From: Platerodrilus igneus
Lineage: Eukaryota; Arthropoda; Insecta; Coleoptera; Lycidae
DNA: 64,000 nucleotides
Direction of reading: 5' to 3'
NCBI GenBank assembly: GCA_036346225.1
Contig: JARFIW010001255.1
Coordinates: forward strand, 434,001-498,000
The position numbers and the translations under genes are program-made. The notes beneath the pieces were generated by a model. It worked only from the letters and a program-made list of their open reading frames with translations, was not told the DNA's origin and ran no database searches. Numbering within the stretch: position 1 is the first letter of the stretch; every line of letters begins with the position of its first letter. This document shows, in pieces, positions 54,226-64,000 of this stretch.

Positions 54226-56423
54226 TGCTGTGATATTCTCCTTTGAATGCGGGAACTGGGTCCTTTCAACAAAAAAATTCTAGTCCCACAGATTGGGCGT
54301 CATAAGCTGCTGTGATCCTCTTTTCGCCTCGGCTGCTCACCTAATTTTATAAACCTCCTCATTCACAAAAAAAAATTAAACAACACATTCCTACCACAAA
54401 CATCAACGTTAACTCTATTTACATCAATATTCAGAATACATTAAATTTTCAAATTAAATTTCTGCATAAAATTCAGTTTTAAAAAGGATTTCAAGATCAA
54501 TTTTATTATCACTTTAACGTGCATCCAGAATTAAAGTCCTTGTTGGATGCCTACTAATTAATATAACAATATAAGCAGACCGAGTCTGAGTATAAAGGAG
54601 CATCTACCACCCTTTACGTTAATTAACCAGGTTCGTCTAATTGAGCTCAAAGACATACCCATATTTTCATCATAATTCAGAACATCAATACTAAATACCC
54701 CTTTCTACTTAAACAAGCAAATTTCATCTTAAAATTAAAATTTTATGGTTAGTACAATTTCACTAATGTCCATTTAAAGTAAATCAATTATAAAGTTATT
54801 CAACACACACAAAATGTCAAACAAAATAGTATAATTTACCTGAAGGTTACTGTCCTCGTAGCTTCAATATACATCGTCCCTTTAGTTAATCACACCATTC
54901 CAACAGGATTATATTTACGGGTTCTAATCCTCAACGCTTTTAAAATTTTCTCCATCACCATTTATTTAAAGTTGTTTCTGGGCTTTTCCGGAACTCATCT
55001 GTGTATATCTGACCCTGGTTTTGTGGATCCAGACACGTATTTGAACCATTTAATTATTAACACCCCCGAAAAATAACAAAGAAATTCATACTTCTTTCAC
55101 CAATATACGCCAAAACTGCCTACTTTTGTGTATACATTTGTCGTTGTAAATTTTGCTAATTGGTACAGTGATACTAAATTTTATTACCTTGTATCTAAGT
55201 GCACTGAAGTACATTCATGTTAGCACGTAAATAACAAACTATTTTGAATCACTAAAATATACGAGCAAAATTTTAAATTATTTTATCAAACTAAAATGCA
55301 CTGTTTAACATCTTGAATCAAGTCGCGGATGTAAGAGGTTTTAACGCATCGAATAGTCAAAAGTCTAAGAGACCGAAATTCATATTACCACCGGTATATA
55401 TAGAAAAAAGCCTGTCTGTCGGTCTGTTCCCCAAAACAGACAATTCTTAAGAATTTCTCATTCTATGTTCCCAGTCCGTCGCTCGCGCGTCGGTTTTTAC
55501 GAAATTTTCACTCGCCCCATTTAAATCTCAGAAATTCTCACACGGCACGCAAACATGTCCGAGAAAAACTAATTAATTTTGTACAGAAATTGTTGTTTCT
55601 ACCTCTGATATTTGCATCCTATTTTCAACCAATTGTGACCCTCGTGACGTTGCTTAAATCACGCCTTTTACTATATGTGTCTTTTCTTGACGCATTTTCT
55701 CTTTCCTTTTCTAACCTGTTCGTATTGGTGCAAATTGATATTCTTTATTATCGATTATGTTTTAGTCCATGTGGACTATCTGGGTTTAATAACCCCGTGT
55801 CGCACATTCTCGTGAATATTAAGCCCCGGTTTCTCCAAGATTCTTTGAAACCATTTGTTATCTACACAATTTTCGCCGTACGTGATATTTAAACTACGCA
55901 GGTGTTCAAAATAATATTAATTCTCAGAGCTTTTTACATAAACCCTGTTTTGTATTTCGTGCTAAAGCATCTGACCGTTTCCAATATCCTTAGAATCGAC
56001 ATGTTTATCTAAACAAATTAAACTGAAATTGCCTTTTAAAATACGCAGGTGTGTTCAAACATCCTACTTCTAACTAACACTTCTAGGATTTGCATTTTAT
56101 TGGGTTTTTACAAGTTTCTGTAGATATTATCTGTACGTTTTGTTCAATACCGGTTACTTGAAATAGAGTTAATTAAGATAAATTTTGCACGTAATTTCCA
56201 TTTGTTTAGGAATAATTACATTACACGCAGAGCTTTTAATACTGCTTCTTTTGATATAAAGCGTCTTGTACATGATTTAAATCTCTTATGTTTAATGAAA
56301 CTAATAAATTTTTATTCTCCACGGTGTTTTACTAAAGCGTATTATCTAATAAAATTCCTTATACACGGTGATTAAAATTATTTGATGTGATTATTTAATT
56401 TTCTACCCTGGTCTAAATATGAG

Positions 56424-56425
<2 letters not shown>
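54226..56425 (-). repeat. 5' LTR of the Gypsy element (2200 bp)
   Basis: Near-identical partner of 48916-51118. It contains the TATA box at 55393-55403. Near its sense 3' end is an embedded copy of the LTR/primer-site junction (TCACAGCAGCTTATGACGCC on the minus strand, about 54294-54313). Confidence 0.92.

Positions 56426-56489
<64 letters not shown>
56426..56489. repeat. (TA)n microsatellite
   Basis: About 32 TA units between the Gypsy 5' LTR and the mariner-like element. Confidence 0.95.
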
Positions 56490-56491
<2 letters not shown>

Positions 56492-59302
56492 GGTGTTCCA
56501 TTAAGCGTATCGCGCGGCTGTATATCATAAAGTATAAAGCCTAGAGCTTTGCGGAAAAAAATTTATTAAGTAAAGTAGCCAAGAGAAATTGCTGGAAATT
56601 ATTTTTAAGTCTCAATTTCTACCGCAAGGGGGAGTATTTGCTAAGGTCAACAACAAAATTCAATTTTTCTCCCAAAATTTAAGCACAAGGTATTATGCTC
56701 AAAACGCGAATAGGCAGTTATCTTTATTATTCACAACTTTTACTTGAAACTTTTTTCTGTAGATTGCACAAGGACAGCTGCAGGACCTGGTGAATTGGTT
56801 TACATGTAAATAGGGTTATCTCACAATGCCCATGATCTTAGAATCGTTTAAAAGAGAATTTCTCAGGAATCAAGAAAAACTACTAAATTGATATTTCTAA
56901 TGTTTTCTAAATATGTTAGAGGGCGCTTTTTCCAATCATGCCAGTTTTTGTTCATTTACTTAAAAAAATTAAATGGAAAGACATATTTATCAAAGGGGAA
57001 TTGAATGAAGGGTAAAAAAACAGATTTTAGTGAAAATCGCACTTCGATATCTTTAATGGTTCTTAAGTTATTGCAAAAAGCGTATTCATATTAAAAAATA
57101 TGTACTTCTTTGAATTTTGGATTAAATAGCGTTTTGAATTATTTAGTTATTCTTCATTTTAAAGAAAAAGAAATACAGAATTGTGATTTTTGCTTACATA
57201 CATTATTACGCTAACAGAGTCTCAAAAACAATTACAAACAACGTTGTCTTTCCTTGTAGTCGATTAAACATTAATAATAATAATAATAAATCTGAGGAAA
57301 ATGCGGGTGGGATTACTTTAGCATGATTGTCTATAAAATGTTGTATTTTCAATGGCTAATGTTGTAGCGCTAAGAAAAGGCCGTTTTTGGTTACCAATTT
57401 TAGTCAACTGGTAAAACTAAATACATATTTAACGCACACAAACAGAACAACTAAAACGAACAATAAACAACTAACATTATTACAACACATGTTCAAAGTG
57501 CCTTCCATCATTAAAAATACATTTTTCTAATCTTCAATGGGCGCTTGACACTGCAGTTTCAATTTCGGCTCTTGAAATGCTTGTTATGGCGTTTTGAATT
57601 CGAGCAATCATATCCTCGCGTGTAGTAGGTCGTGTTTGGAAAACCATATCTTTTAACCTTCCCCATAAATAAAAGTCTAAAACAGTAAGATCTGGTGATC
57701 TAGCCGGCCAAGGAAATAAAATTCCTCTTCCCATCCAGCGATTTTGGAAGGTCCATTCAAATTTCCATTAATAACAAATCGGCCTAAAATTCTGTTTTCA
57801 ATAATGCCGCACCAAACATTTACACTCCACCTGTGTTGGTGATCAACTTGTAGCATCCAGTGAGGATAAGTTTCAGACCAATAATGCATATTATGTAAAT
57901 TTACTCCTCCATCGCTACTAAGGGTAGCTTCATCTGTCCGTAATATGCGGGACAAGAATAAGGGAACATATCTTTCAACCAATGGCAATGATTCAATCTT
58001 CTGTCGGTATCGATATCTAAAAGGTTCTGGTGCAAAACTGCATGATATGAATGCAATTTGTGGTTTATTAGAATACGATGCACCGATGTCGTAGGTATCC
58101 CTAAATTTGCAGTAAGTTGCCTGGTACTTACATGCGGATCTGCTTCAACGCACGCAAGAACATTTATAACACTGTTTTCATTTGTAATTGTACGTTTTCT
58201 TGTGGGCATTGGATGCACACGCCCTGTTTCTCTTAAACGTTTTGCCAATCGTGTAAATACCATTTTGGTAAAATGTTTTATTTCAGGATATGCCATTGCA
58301 TATTCACGCTCAGCAATAGCCGCGTTTTCAAAACTTTGAAAGTAAATTCTAAGCATGTCATAACCTTCAGCATTAGAGAAAGACATTCCTGTAGTTCAAA
58401 ATTAACAAACAAACTTACACACAGAGCATACACGATTTAACTACTATAACAATAACTAGTATGACAGAGCTATACCTGTTGACAGATATGGATATTTTTG
58501 TTTTCATCGCCTACTTGATGCATTTTAAAGGGATCTATTAGCGACATATTATCAATGTTTATAAACATCGTCACTAAATGAAAGGCACTTTTGACATCTG
58601 CTATAATAATATTTATGACTAAATAATTTCAAATATTTGATCCGAAAATTCAGGAAAATTCTAATTAGTACTGGGATAGTTCTCTAAAATGCACATACTT
58701 TTTGCAATAACTTAAGAACCATTAAAGATATCGAGGTGCGATTTACACTAAAATCTTTTTTTTTACCCTTCATTCAATTCCCCTTTGATAAATATGTCTT
58801 TCCATTTAATTTTTTTAAGTAAATGAACAAAAACTGGCATGATTGGAAAAAGCGCCCTCTAACATATTTAGAAAACTTTAGAAAAATCAATTTAGTCGTT
58901 TTTCTTGATCCCTGAGAAATTCTTTTTCAAACGATTCTAAGATTACTAAATTCCAACATGGGCATTGTGAGATAACCCTATTTACATGTAAACCAATTCA
59001 CCAGGTCCTGCAGCTGTCCTTGTGCGATTTACAAAAAAAAGTTTCAAATAAAAGTTGTGAATAATAAAGATAACTGCCTATTCGCGTTTTGAGCATAATA
59101 CCTTGTGCTTAAATTTTGGGAGAAAAATTGAATTTTGTTGTTGACCTTAGCAAATACTCCCCCTTGCGGTAGAAATTGAAACTTAAAAATAATTTTCAGC
59201 AATTTCTCTTGGCCACTTTACTTAATAAATTTTTTTCCGCAAAGCTCTAGGCCTTATACTTTATGATGTACAGCCGCGCGATACGCTTAATGGAACACCC
59301 GG
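56490..59302 (-). mobile_element. Mariner-like element with ~600-bp TIRs
   Basis: It starts CGGGTGTTCCATTAAGCG and ends with the complement CGCTTAATGGAACACCCG, between TA repeats. Similarity of the two ends continues to about 57080 (left) and from about 58698 (right), including ATTTACATGTAAACCAATTC and CTAACATATTTAGAAAA. So over 40% of the 2.8-kb element is inverted repeat. The transposase is on the minus strand between the TIRs. Confidence 0.9.
57480..58386 (-). pseudogene. Mariner-like transposase with the second catalytic region deleted
   Basis: It starts MSFSNAEGYDMLRIYFQ; the first 161 codons are open and hold the DUF4817-like/helix-turn-helix region (VFTRLAKRLRETGRVHPMPT, HVSTRQLTANLGIPTTSVHR). 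After a frameshift near 57960 the core has LSRILRTDEATLSSDGGVNL (first Asp) and WSVNVWCGIIENRILGRFVI. The expected second Asp block (QDGxPxHY type) is missing: the sequence jumps from NLNGPSK to IAGWEEE, and another frameshift leads to PWPARSPDLTVLDFYLWGRL (third Asp). The end is GRHFEHVL at 57480. Inactive; could be mobilised only in trans. Confidence 0.87.
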
Positions 59303-59311
59303 TATATATAT

Positions 59312-61403
59312 TGCTGTGAAACCTCTTGAATTACCTGGTCTGTTGATTTTCTTCTGTTAATCGCCTCGGCTGCTCCTCTAGATAGCTTTCATCCTCAATT
59401 ATAAAAAAAAATACATTCCTACCACAAACATCAACGTTACCTCTATTTACATCAATATTCACAATACATTAAAATTTCAAAATTAAAATTCAGCATAAAT
59501 TTCAGTATCAAAAATTTTCAAGATTAATTTTATTATCACTTTAACGTGCATCCAGAATTAAAGTCCTTGTTGGATGCCTACTAATTAATATAACAATATA
59601 AGCAGACCGGAGTCTGAGTATAAAGGAGCATCTACCACCCTTTACGTTAATTAACCAGGTTCGTCTAATTGAGCTCAAAGACATACCCAAAGTTTCATCA
59701 TAATTCAGAACATCAATACTAAATACCCTTTCTACTTAAACAAGCAAATTTCATCTTAAAATTAAAATTTTATGGTTAGTACAATTTCACTAATGTCCAT
59801 TTAAAGTAAATCAATTATAACGTTATTCAACACACACAAAAATGTCAAACAAAATAGTATAATTTACCTAAAGGTTACTGTCCTCGTAGCTTCAATGTAC
59901 ATCGTCCCTTTAGTTAATCACACCATTCCAACAGGATTATATTTACGGCTTCTAATTCTCAACGCTTTTAAAATTTTCTCCATCACCATTTATTTAAAGT
60001 TGTTTCTGGGCTTTTCCGGAACTCATCTGTGTATATCTGACCCTGGTTTTGTGGATCCAGACACGTATTTGAACCATTTAATTATTAACACCCCCGAAAA
60101 ATAGCAGAGAAATTCATGCGTCTTTCACCAATATACGCCAAAACTGCCTACTTTTGTGTATACATTTGTCGTCGTAAATTTTGCTAATTGGTACAGTGAT
60201 ACTAAATTTTATTACCTTGTATCTAAGTGCACTGAAGTACATTCATGTTAGCACGTAAATAACAAACCATTTTGAATCACTAAAATATACGAGCAAAATT
60301 TTAAATTATTTTATCAAACTAAAATGCACTGTTTAACATCTTGAATCAAGTCGCGGATGTAAGAGCTTTTAAGGCATCGAATAGTCAAAAGTCTAAGAGG
60401 CCGAAATTCATATTACCACCGGTATATATAGCGAATAGCCGGCACGTCGCTTTTGTCCTCAAAACAGACAATTCTTAAGAATTTCTCATTCTATGTTCCC
60501 AGTCCGTCGCTCGCGCGTCGGTTTTACAAATTTTCACTCGCCCCATTTAAATCTCAGAAATTCTCACACGGCACGCAAACATGTCCGAGAAAAACTAATT
60601 AATTTTGTACAGAAATTGTTGTTTCTACCTCTGATGTTTGCATCCTATTTTCAACCAATTGTGACCCTCGTGACGTTGCTTAAATCACGGCTTTTACTAT
60701 ATGTGTCTTTGCTTGACGCATTTTCTCTTTCCTTTTCTAACCTGTTCGTATTGGTGCAAATTGATATTCTTTATTATCGATTATATTTTAGTCCATGTGG
60801 ACTATCTGGGTTTAATAACCCCGTATCGCACCTTCTCGTGAATATTAAACCCCGGTTTCTCCAAGATTCTTTGTAAACATTAATTATCTGCAAACTTTTC
60901 GCCGAATGAGCTTTTTAAATAAACCCTGTTTTGTATTTCGTGCTAAAGCATCTGACCGTTTCCAATATCCTTAGAATCGACATGTTTATCTAAACAAATT
61001 AAACTGAAATTGCCTTTTAAAATACGCAGGTGTGTTCAAACATCCTACTTCTAACTAACACTTCTAGGATTTGCATTTTATTGGGTTTTTACAAGTTTCT
61101 ATAGATATTATCTGTACGTTTTGTTCAATACCGGTTACTTGAAATAGGGTTAATTAATATAAATTTTGCACGTAATTTCCATTTGTTTAGGAATAATTAC
61201 ATTACACGCAGAGCTTTTTAATACTGCTTCTTTTGATATAAAGCGTCTTGTACATGATTTAAATCTCTTATGTTTAATGAAACTAATAAATTTTTATGCT
61301 TCACGGTTTTAATAACGCGTATTATCTAATAATATTCATTATACACGGTGATTAAAATTATTTGATGTGATTATTTAATTTTCTACCCTGGTCTAAATAT
61401 GAG

Positions 61404-61405
<2 letters not shown>
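59312..61405 (-). mobile_element. Solo LTR (2094 bp) of the same Gypsy family
   Basis: It shares nearly its whole length with the LTRs at 48916 and 54226, starting TGCTGTGAAACCTC and ending TAAATATGAGTA, between a short TA tract (59303-59310) and a long one (61406-61449). Its sense 3' end differs: after GAGCAGCCGAGGCGATTAAC it reaches TTTCACAGCA without the embedded primer-site-like junction. No internal sequence adjoins it, so it is a solo LTR formed by LTR-LTR recombination. Confidence 0.85.
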
Positions 61406-61448
<43 letters not shown>

Positions 61449-61449
61449 T
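61406..61449. repeat. (TA)n microsatellite
   Basis: About 21 TA units with one C, between the solo LTR and the LINE tail. Confidence 0.95.
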
Positions 61450-62700
61450 CATCATCATTGGGTCTTCAGTCCTGAAACTGGTTAGACGCGTACCATCATT
61501 GTTTCCTATTCTGAACTAACCTACAGATTTCCCCAAAATTTGCACAGTCTGCATCTATCACTATCTGATCTAGGTCTACATCCGCCTTTTTTTTCCTACC
61601 TCTGCTTGTCATATATCCCATACTACTCCCCAAAAATGCCTTAGAACGTATTCTGCCCTTCTATTTCTCATATTTTTTTCCCAAAGATATCCTTGTTCCC
61701 TTACTGTTTCTATAACCTATTTGTTATTACCATTGTCTGTCCATCCTCAAACATCTGAAGCACGGCATTTCAAAAACCGCTACTGTTCTTCTGTCTGCTT
61801 TTCAGACTGCTCGTATTTCGTAGGCATATTGTCTGTGCTGTGCTCCACACATACGCTTTCAACAACTTTTTGTTATATGTTTGTTGTCTTTCATCATAGG
61901 CGCCGTTCTTTCTTGTTAGATGCAGTTCGGTCACCTTCTATTGTTTTACAATTATATACCATATTTCTCCGACATTCAGTGGTTGCGAAGGGGGGTAAGC
62001 AGCCTGTAGCTGCCAAGTTTCCCCAGCACTTGAACATTTACTGATTTAATATTTTTTCCAATTTGTCTTTTCACACAGTCAACATTAGTTGCAGATATTT
62101 CACAACAAACTAGTTGTTTATAATAATCATCAGATTTGTCTGCGCTTATTTTTTCGTCATTGGGTTTCCCGTCTCAAAACTGGTTGGACATGTACTTGCA
62201 CTTATTTCTTTTCTAAACTAACCTACATGGTTCTCTGAAATTCTCACACAGCAATACAGCTCGGTTCCCCTTATATTGTTTTCTAATATTATGCCCTATT
62301 TCACAGAGATTTATTGAAGGGGGGTTAAGCAACCTGTGGCTGCCAAGATTCCCCAACACTTAGACATTTGCCGAAATAATAGTTTTCCAGTAAATGCTTT
62401 CACGCAATTACCATTATTCGATAATATTGCCCCTCCAATGCTTGTAGTTGCTTATAATAAATATCATGTTTAAGTGCAGTTACTTTCTTCGTCATTAATT
62501 TATCCATCTTGGGACTGGTTGGATGCGTACGTCCATTGATTTCTCTTCTGATCTAGCCTACACATTTCCCTGAAACTCCTACAGCCTACATCTTTCACTA
62601 TCTGTGTGCAGTAGTCTAACCTAGGTCTACCTCTCTTCTCTTTTTTCCTATCTCTGCTTCTAGTATATTCCGCACTATTCCTTCATGCCGTAGTATGTGG
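61450..62700 (-). repeat. Three LINE tail modules, minus strand
   Basis: Module ends (sense GTACG..., CCAACCAGTTT..., a CAATGA-type end) lie near 61450, 62160 and 62490, so the spacings are about 710 and 330 bp. Hairpin blocks such as GCAGCCTGTAGCTGC (61997-62011) and CAACCTGTGGCTGC (about 62330) recur once per module. Confidence 0.75.
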
Positions 62701-62704
62701 CCTA

Positions 62705-63982
62705 TCATCCTATCTCTCCTATTTTTTTTACCGTTTTCCACATGTTTCTTTCTTGCCCTACCATTTTTAGTACCTCTTCGTTCTTAACTTTGTCTGTCCA
62801 TGATATCTTCATCATACGTCTGTAACACCACATTTCAAAGGCTTCTACCTTTTTCTTGTCCACTTTTCCCACTGTCCAGGCTTCACAGCCATACAGTGCT
62901 GTGCTCCACACATATGTTTTGAGCAATCTTTTCCTTGTTTCCATGTTTGTGGTCTTTGAGCACAGTAGTTGCTTTTTCTTGTTAAATGTATCACGACCTT
63001 GTCCGAATCTTTGTTTTATATCTTTTGTGCTTTTCCCATCTTGCGTTATTTGGCTTCCTAGGTAGCAGAAATCCTTAACCTCTTGTAAGTTCGTGTTACA
63101 TATTTGTATTCTTGTTTTTGATTTATTTTTCCCTCCTTTGCATACTAGTACTTTAGTTTTACTTTTGTTAATTTTCATACCGTATCTCTCTGTTAGAACC
63201 GTTTCCATTTCATTGAGAGCAGCTTCTAACTCTTTCTTGCTAGATGCTAATACTGCTATATCATCTGCAAATCTAAGCATATCAATCTTTTGTCCCTGCA
63301 TAGTAATTCCAAATGTCTTCCTGCATTTGACAGTATTCATTGCCTCCTCAATGTACAAGTTAAAAATTAGTGGGGATAGAGAACATCCCTGTCTTACCCC
63401 TTTCCTAATGTTTACTTCTCTACGTTCCTGCTCTAATTCTATTACTCCTGTTTGCTCTTTGTATAAGCTATGTACTATTCGTCTATCCCTATAACATTTT
63501 TTCCATTTTACATTGTCAAATGCTTTTTCCAGATCTACAAACCCTATATACACGCTTTCCCCTTTTTCTATTGTTTTCTCCATTATCACGCTCAGAGCTA
63601 AGATAGCCTCCCTTGTTCCCCTGTTTCGCCTAAACCCAAATTGGTCTTCTCCTAGTATTTCTTCAGCCCGTTTTTCCATTCGTCTTTGTACAATTCTAGT
63701 TAATATTTTTGATACGTGTGCTGTCAAACTTATTGTTCGAAAATTTTCACATCTATCTGCGCCTTTTTTGTTTGGTATAGTTACTATGATGTTATGTTTG
63801 AAATCTTTGGGTATCTCGCCTGTCTCATACATATAGCTTACAAGTTGGAAGAGACGTTCTGTTACTGCTTGACCAGCGGCTTTTAGAGTTTCCGCTTGCA
63901 CCTTATCTGTACCCGGCGCCTTACCATTTTTCAGACCCTTTAATGCTATTTCAAATTCATCTCTAAGTATAGGATATCCCAA
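62705..63982 (-). CDS. LINE reverse transcriptase, 425-aa open frame (5' end outside the frame start)
   Basis: Contains successive RT blocks: LKNGKAPGTDKVQAETLKAA (fingers), NIIVTIPNKKG, FRTISLTAHVSKILTRIVQR, EDQFGFRRNRGTREAILAL, YIGFVDLEKAFDNVKW (first catalytic Asp), VRQGCSLSPLIFNLYIEEAM, MLRFADDIAVLASS (the ADD pair) and MKINKSKTKVLVC. The C-terminal domain has YLGSQITQDGKSTKDIKQRF, VWSTALYGCEAWTVGKVDKK and FEMWCYRRMMKISWTDKVKN. Compared with copy D, about 11 residues are missing in frame between VKWKK and YRDRRIVHSLY. The Met at 63982 is internal to the element's ORF; the endonuclease would lie upstream beyond the window. The best-preserved polymerase in the window. Confidence 0.87.
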   Translation of the reverse strand: MGYPILRDEFEIALKGLKNGKAPGTDKVQAETLKAAGQAVTERLFQLVSYMYETGEIPKDFKHNIIVTIPNKKGADRCENFRTISLTAHVSKILTRIVQRRMEKRAEEILGEDQFGFRRNRGTREAILALSVIMEKTIEKGESVYIGFVDLEKAFDNVKWKKCYRDRRIVHSLYKEQTGVIELEQERREVNIRKGVRQGCSLSPLIFNLYIEEAMNTVKCRKTFGITMQGQKIDMLRFADDIAVLASSKKELEAALNEMETVLTERYGMKINKSKTKVLVCKGGKNKSKTRIQICNTNLQEVKDFCYLGSQITQDGKSTKDIKQRFGQGRDTFNKKKQLLCSKTTNMETRKRLLKTYVWSTALYGCEAWTVGKVDKKKVEAFEMWCYRRMMKISWTDKVKNEEVLKMVGQERNMWKTVKKIGEIG

Positions 63983-64000
63983 GTCATCATTTTCAATGTC

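Larger units (their letters stand above)
48916..56425 (-). mobile_element. Gypsy-type LTR retrotransposon with 2.2-kb LTRs and a gag-protease-only interior
   Basis: Two nearly identical direct repeats (48916-51118 and 54226-56425) flank a 3.1-kb interior read on the minus strand: leader with a primer-site-like sequence, gag, protease, a fragment of RT, purine tract, 3' LTR. Both outer ends lie against TA microsatellites. Most of RT, RNase H and integrase are absent, so mobility would depend on enzymes from a related element. The high LTR similarity argues for a recent insertion. Confidence 0.9.
61450..64000 (-). mobile_element. Non-LTR retrotransposon (same LINE family), copy F, truncated by the window
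   Basis: Minus-strand copy. The 3' end is at 61450 (CCCAATGATGATGAT in sense, a TGATGA-type tail). Three tail modules end near 61450, 62160 and 62490, mirroring the spacing in copy D, and the RT follows at 62705 onward. The 5' part runs beyond 64000. Confidence 0.88.

Noticed and set aside
62856..63836. Plus-strand open frames at 62856-63065, 63093-63494 and 63513-63836, and similar ones at 42014-43749 on minus
   Set aside because: They are antisense shadows of the LINE reverse transcriptase.

Overview
The window looks like a TE-rich stretch of intergenic chromatin from an animal genome, most likely an insect. Reasons: very high AT content; no intact host protein-coding gene that I can recognise; and a repeat set typical of insects (BEL/Pao and Gypsy LTR elements, mariner-like and hAT elements, a tRNA-derived SINE, a non-LTR element with TGATGA-type tails, Penelope-like elements with a GIY-YIG endonuclease, and a Polinton-like integrase). 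The only plausible single-copy host gene is a tRNA-Pro(TGG) at 46761-46832 on the minus strand. The species cannot be named from the sequence alone.

Layout. 1-4301: a ~141-bp satellite array, split by a ~3.3-kb cut-and-paste transposon with ~220-bp terminal inverted repeats (TIRs) whose decayed transposase ends in a SWIM zinc finger. 4302-10597: a decayed BEL/Pao retrotransposon that also landed in satellite. 10955-17366: two Gypsy gag/LTR remnants pointing outward from each other, with a foldback element and a palindromic MITE between them. 17517-19796: a 2.3-kb solo LTR between TA microsatellites. 19930-20310: a minisatellite with a 10-bp period. 20311-30960: mostly featureless DNA with two hAT relics, a mariner relic, a SINE and a LINE tail. 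30966-39960: a Polinton-like integrase relic, split by a head-to-head palindromic pair of Penelope-like elements that carries hammerhead-ribozyme motifs at both outer ends. That pair itself contains a mariner with long TIRs, which in turn contains a SINE. 40323-46142: LINE copies and an ORF1/FP25-like relic. 48916-61405: a young gag-protease Gypsy element with 2.2-kb LTRs, a mariner with ~600-bp TIRs and a related solo LTR, all set in TA repeats. 61450-64000: a minus-strand LINE copy with a largely open reverse transcriptase, running off the window.

How the parts relate. Nesting gives relative ages: SINE is younger than mariner, mariner younger than the Penelope palindrome, and the palindrome younger than the Polinton-like relic. 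Similarly, the SWIM transposon and BEL/Pao are younger than the satellite. Few elements look autonomous. The most intact reading frames are the Penelope RT/GIY-YIG segment (35500-36435, minus), the LINE RT (62705-63982, minus) and the Gypsy protease (51655-52587, minus). The signals most worth checking are the Penelope palindrome with its two structurally different hammerhead variants, the primer-binding-site-like junction repeated inside the Gypsy LTR, the modular repeated 3' tails of the LINE family, the very long mariner TIRs and the 10-bp phased minisatellite. Arm and LTR comparisons were made by eye; no alignment or database search was run.
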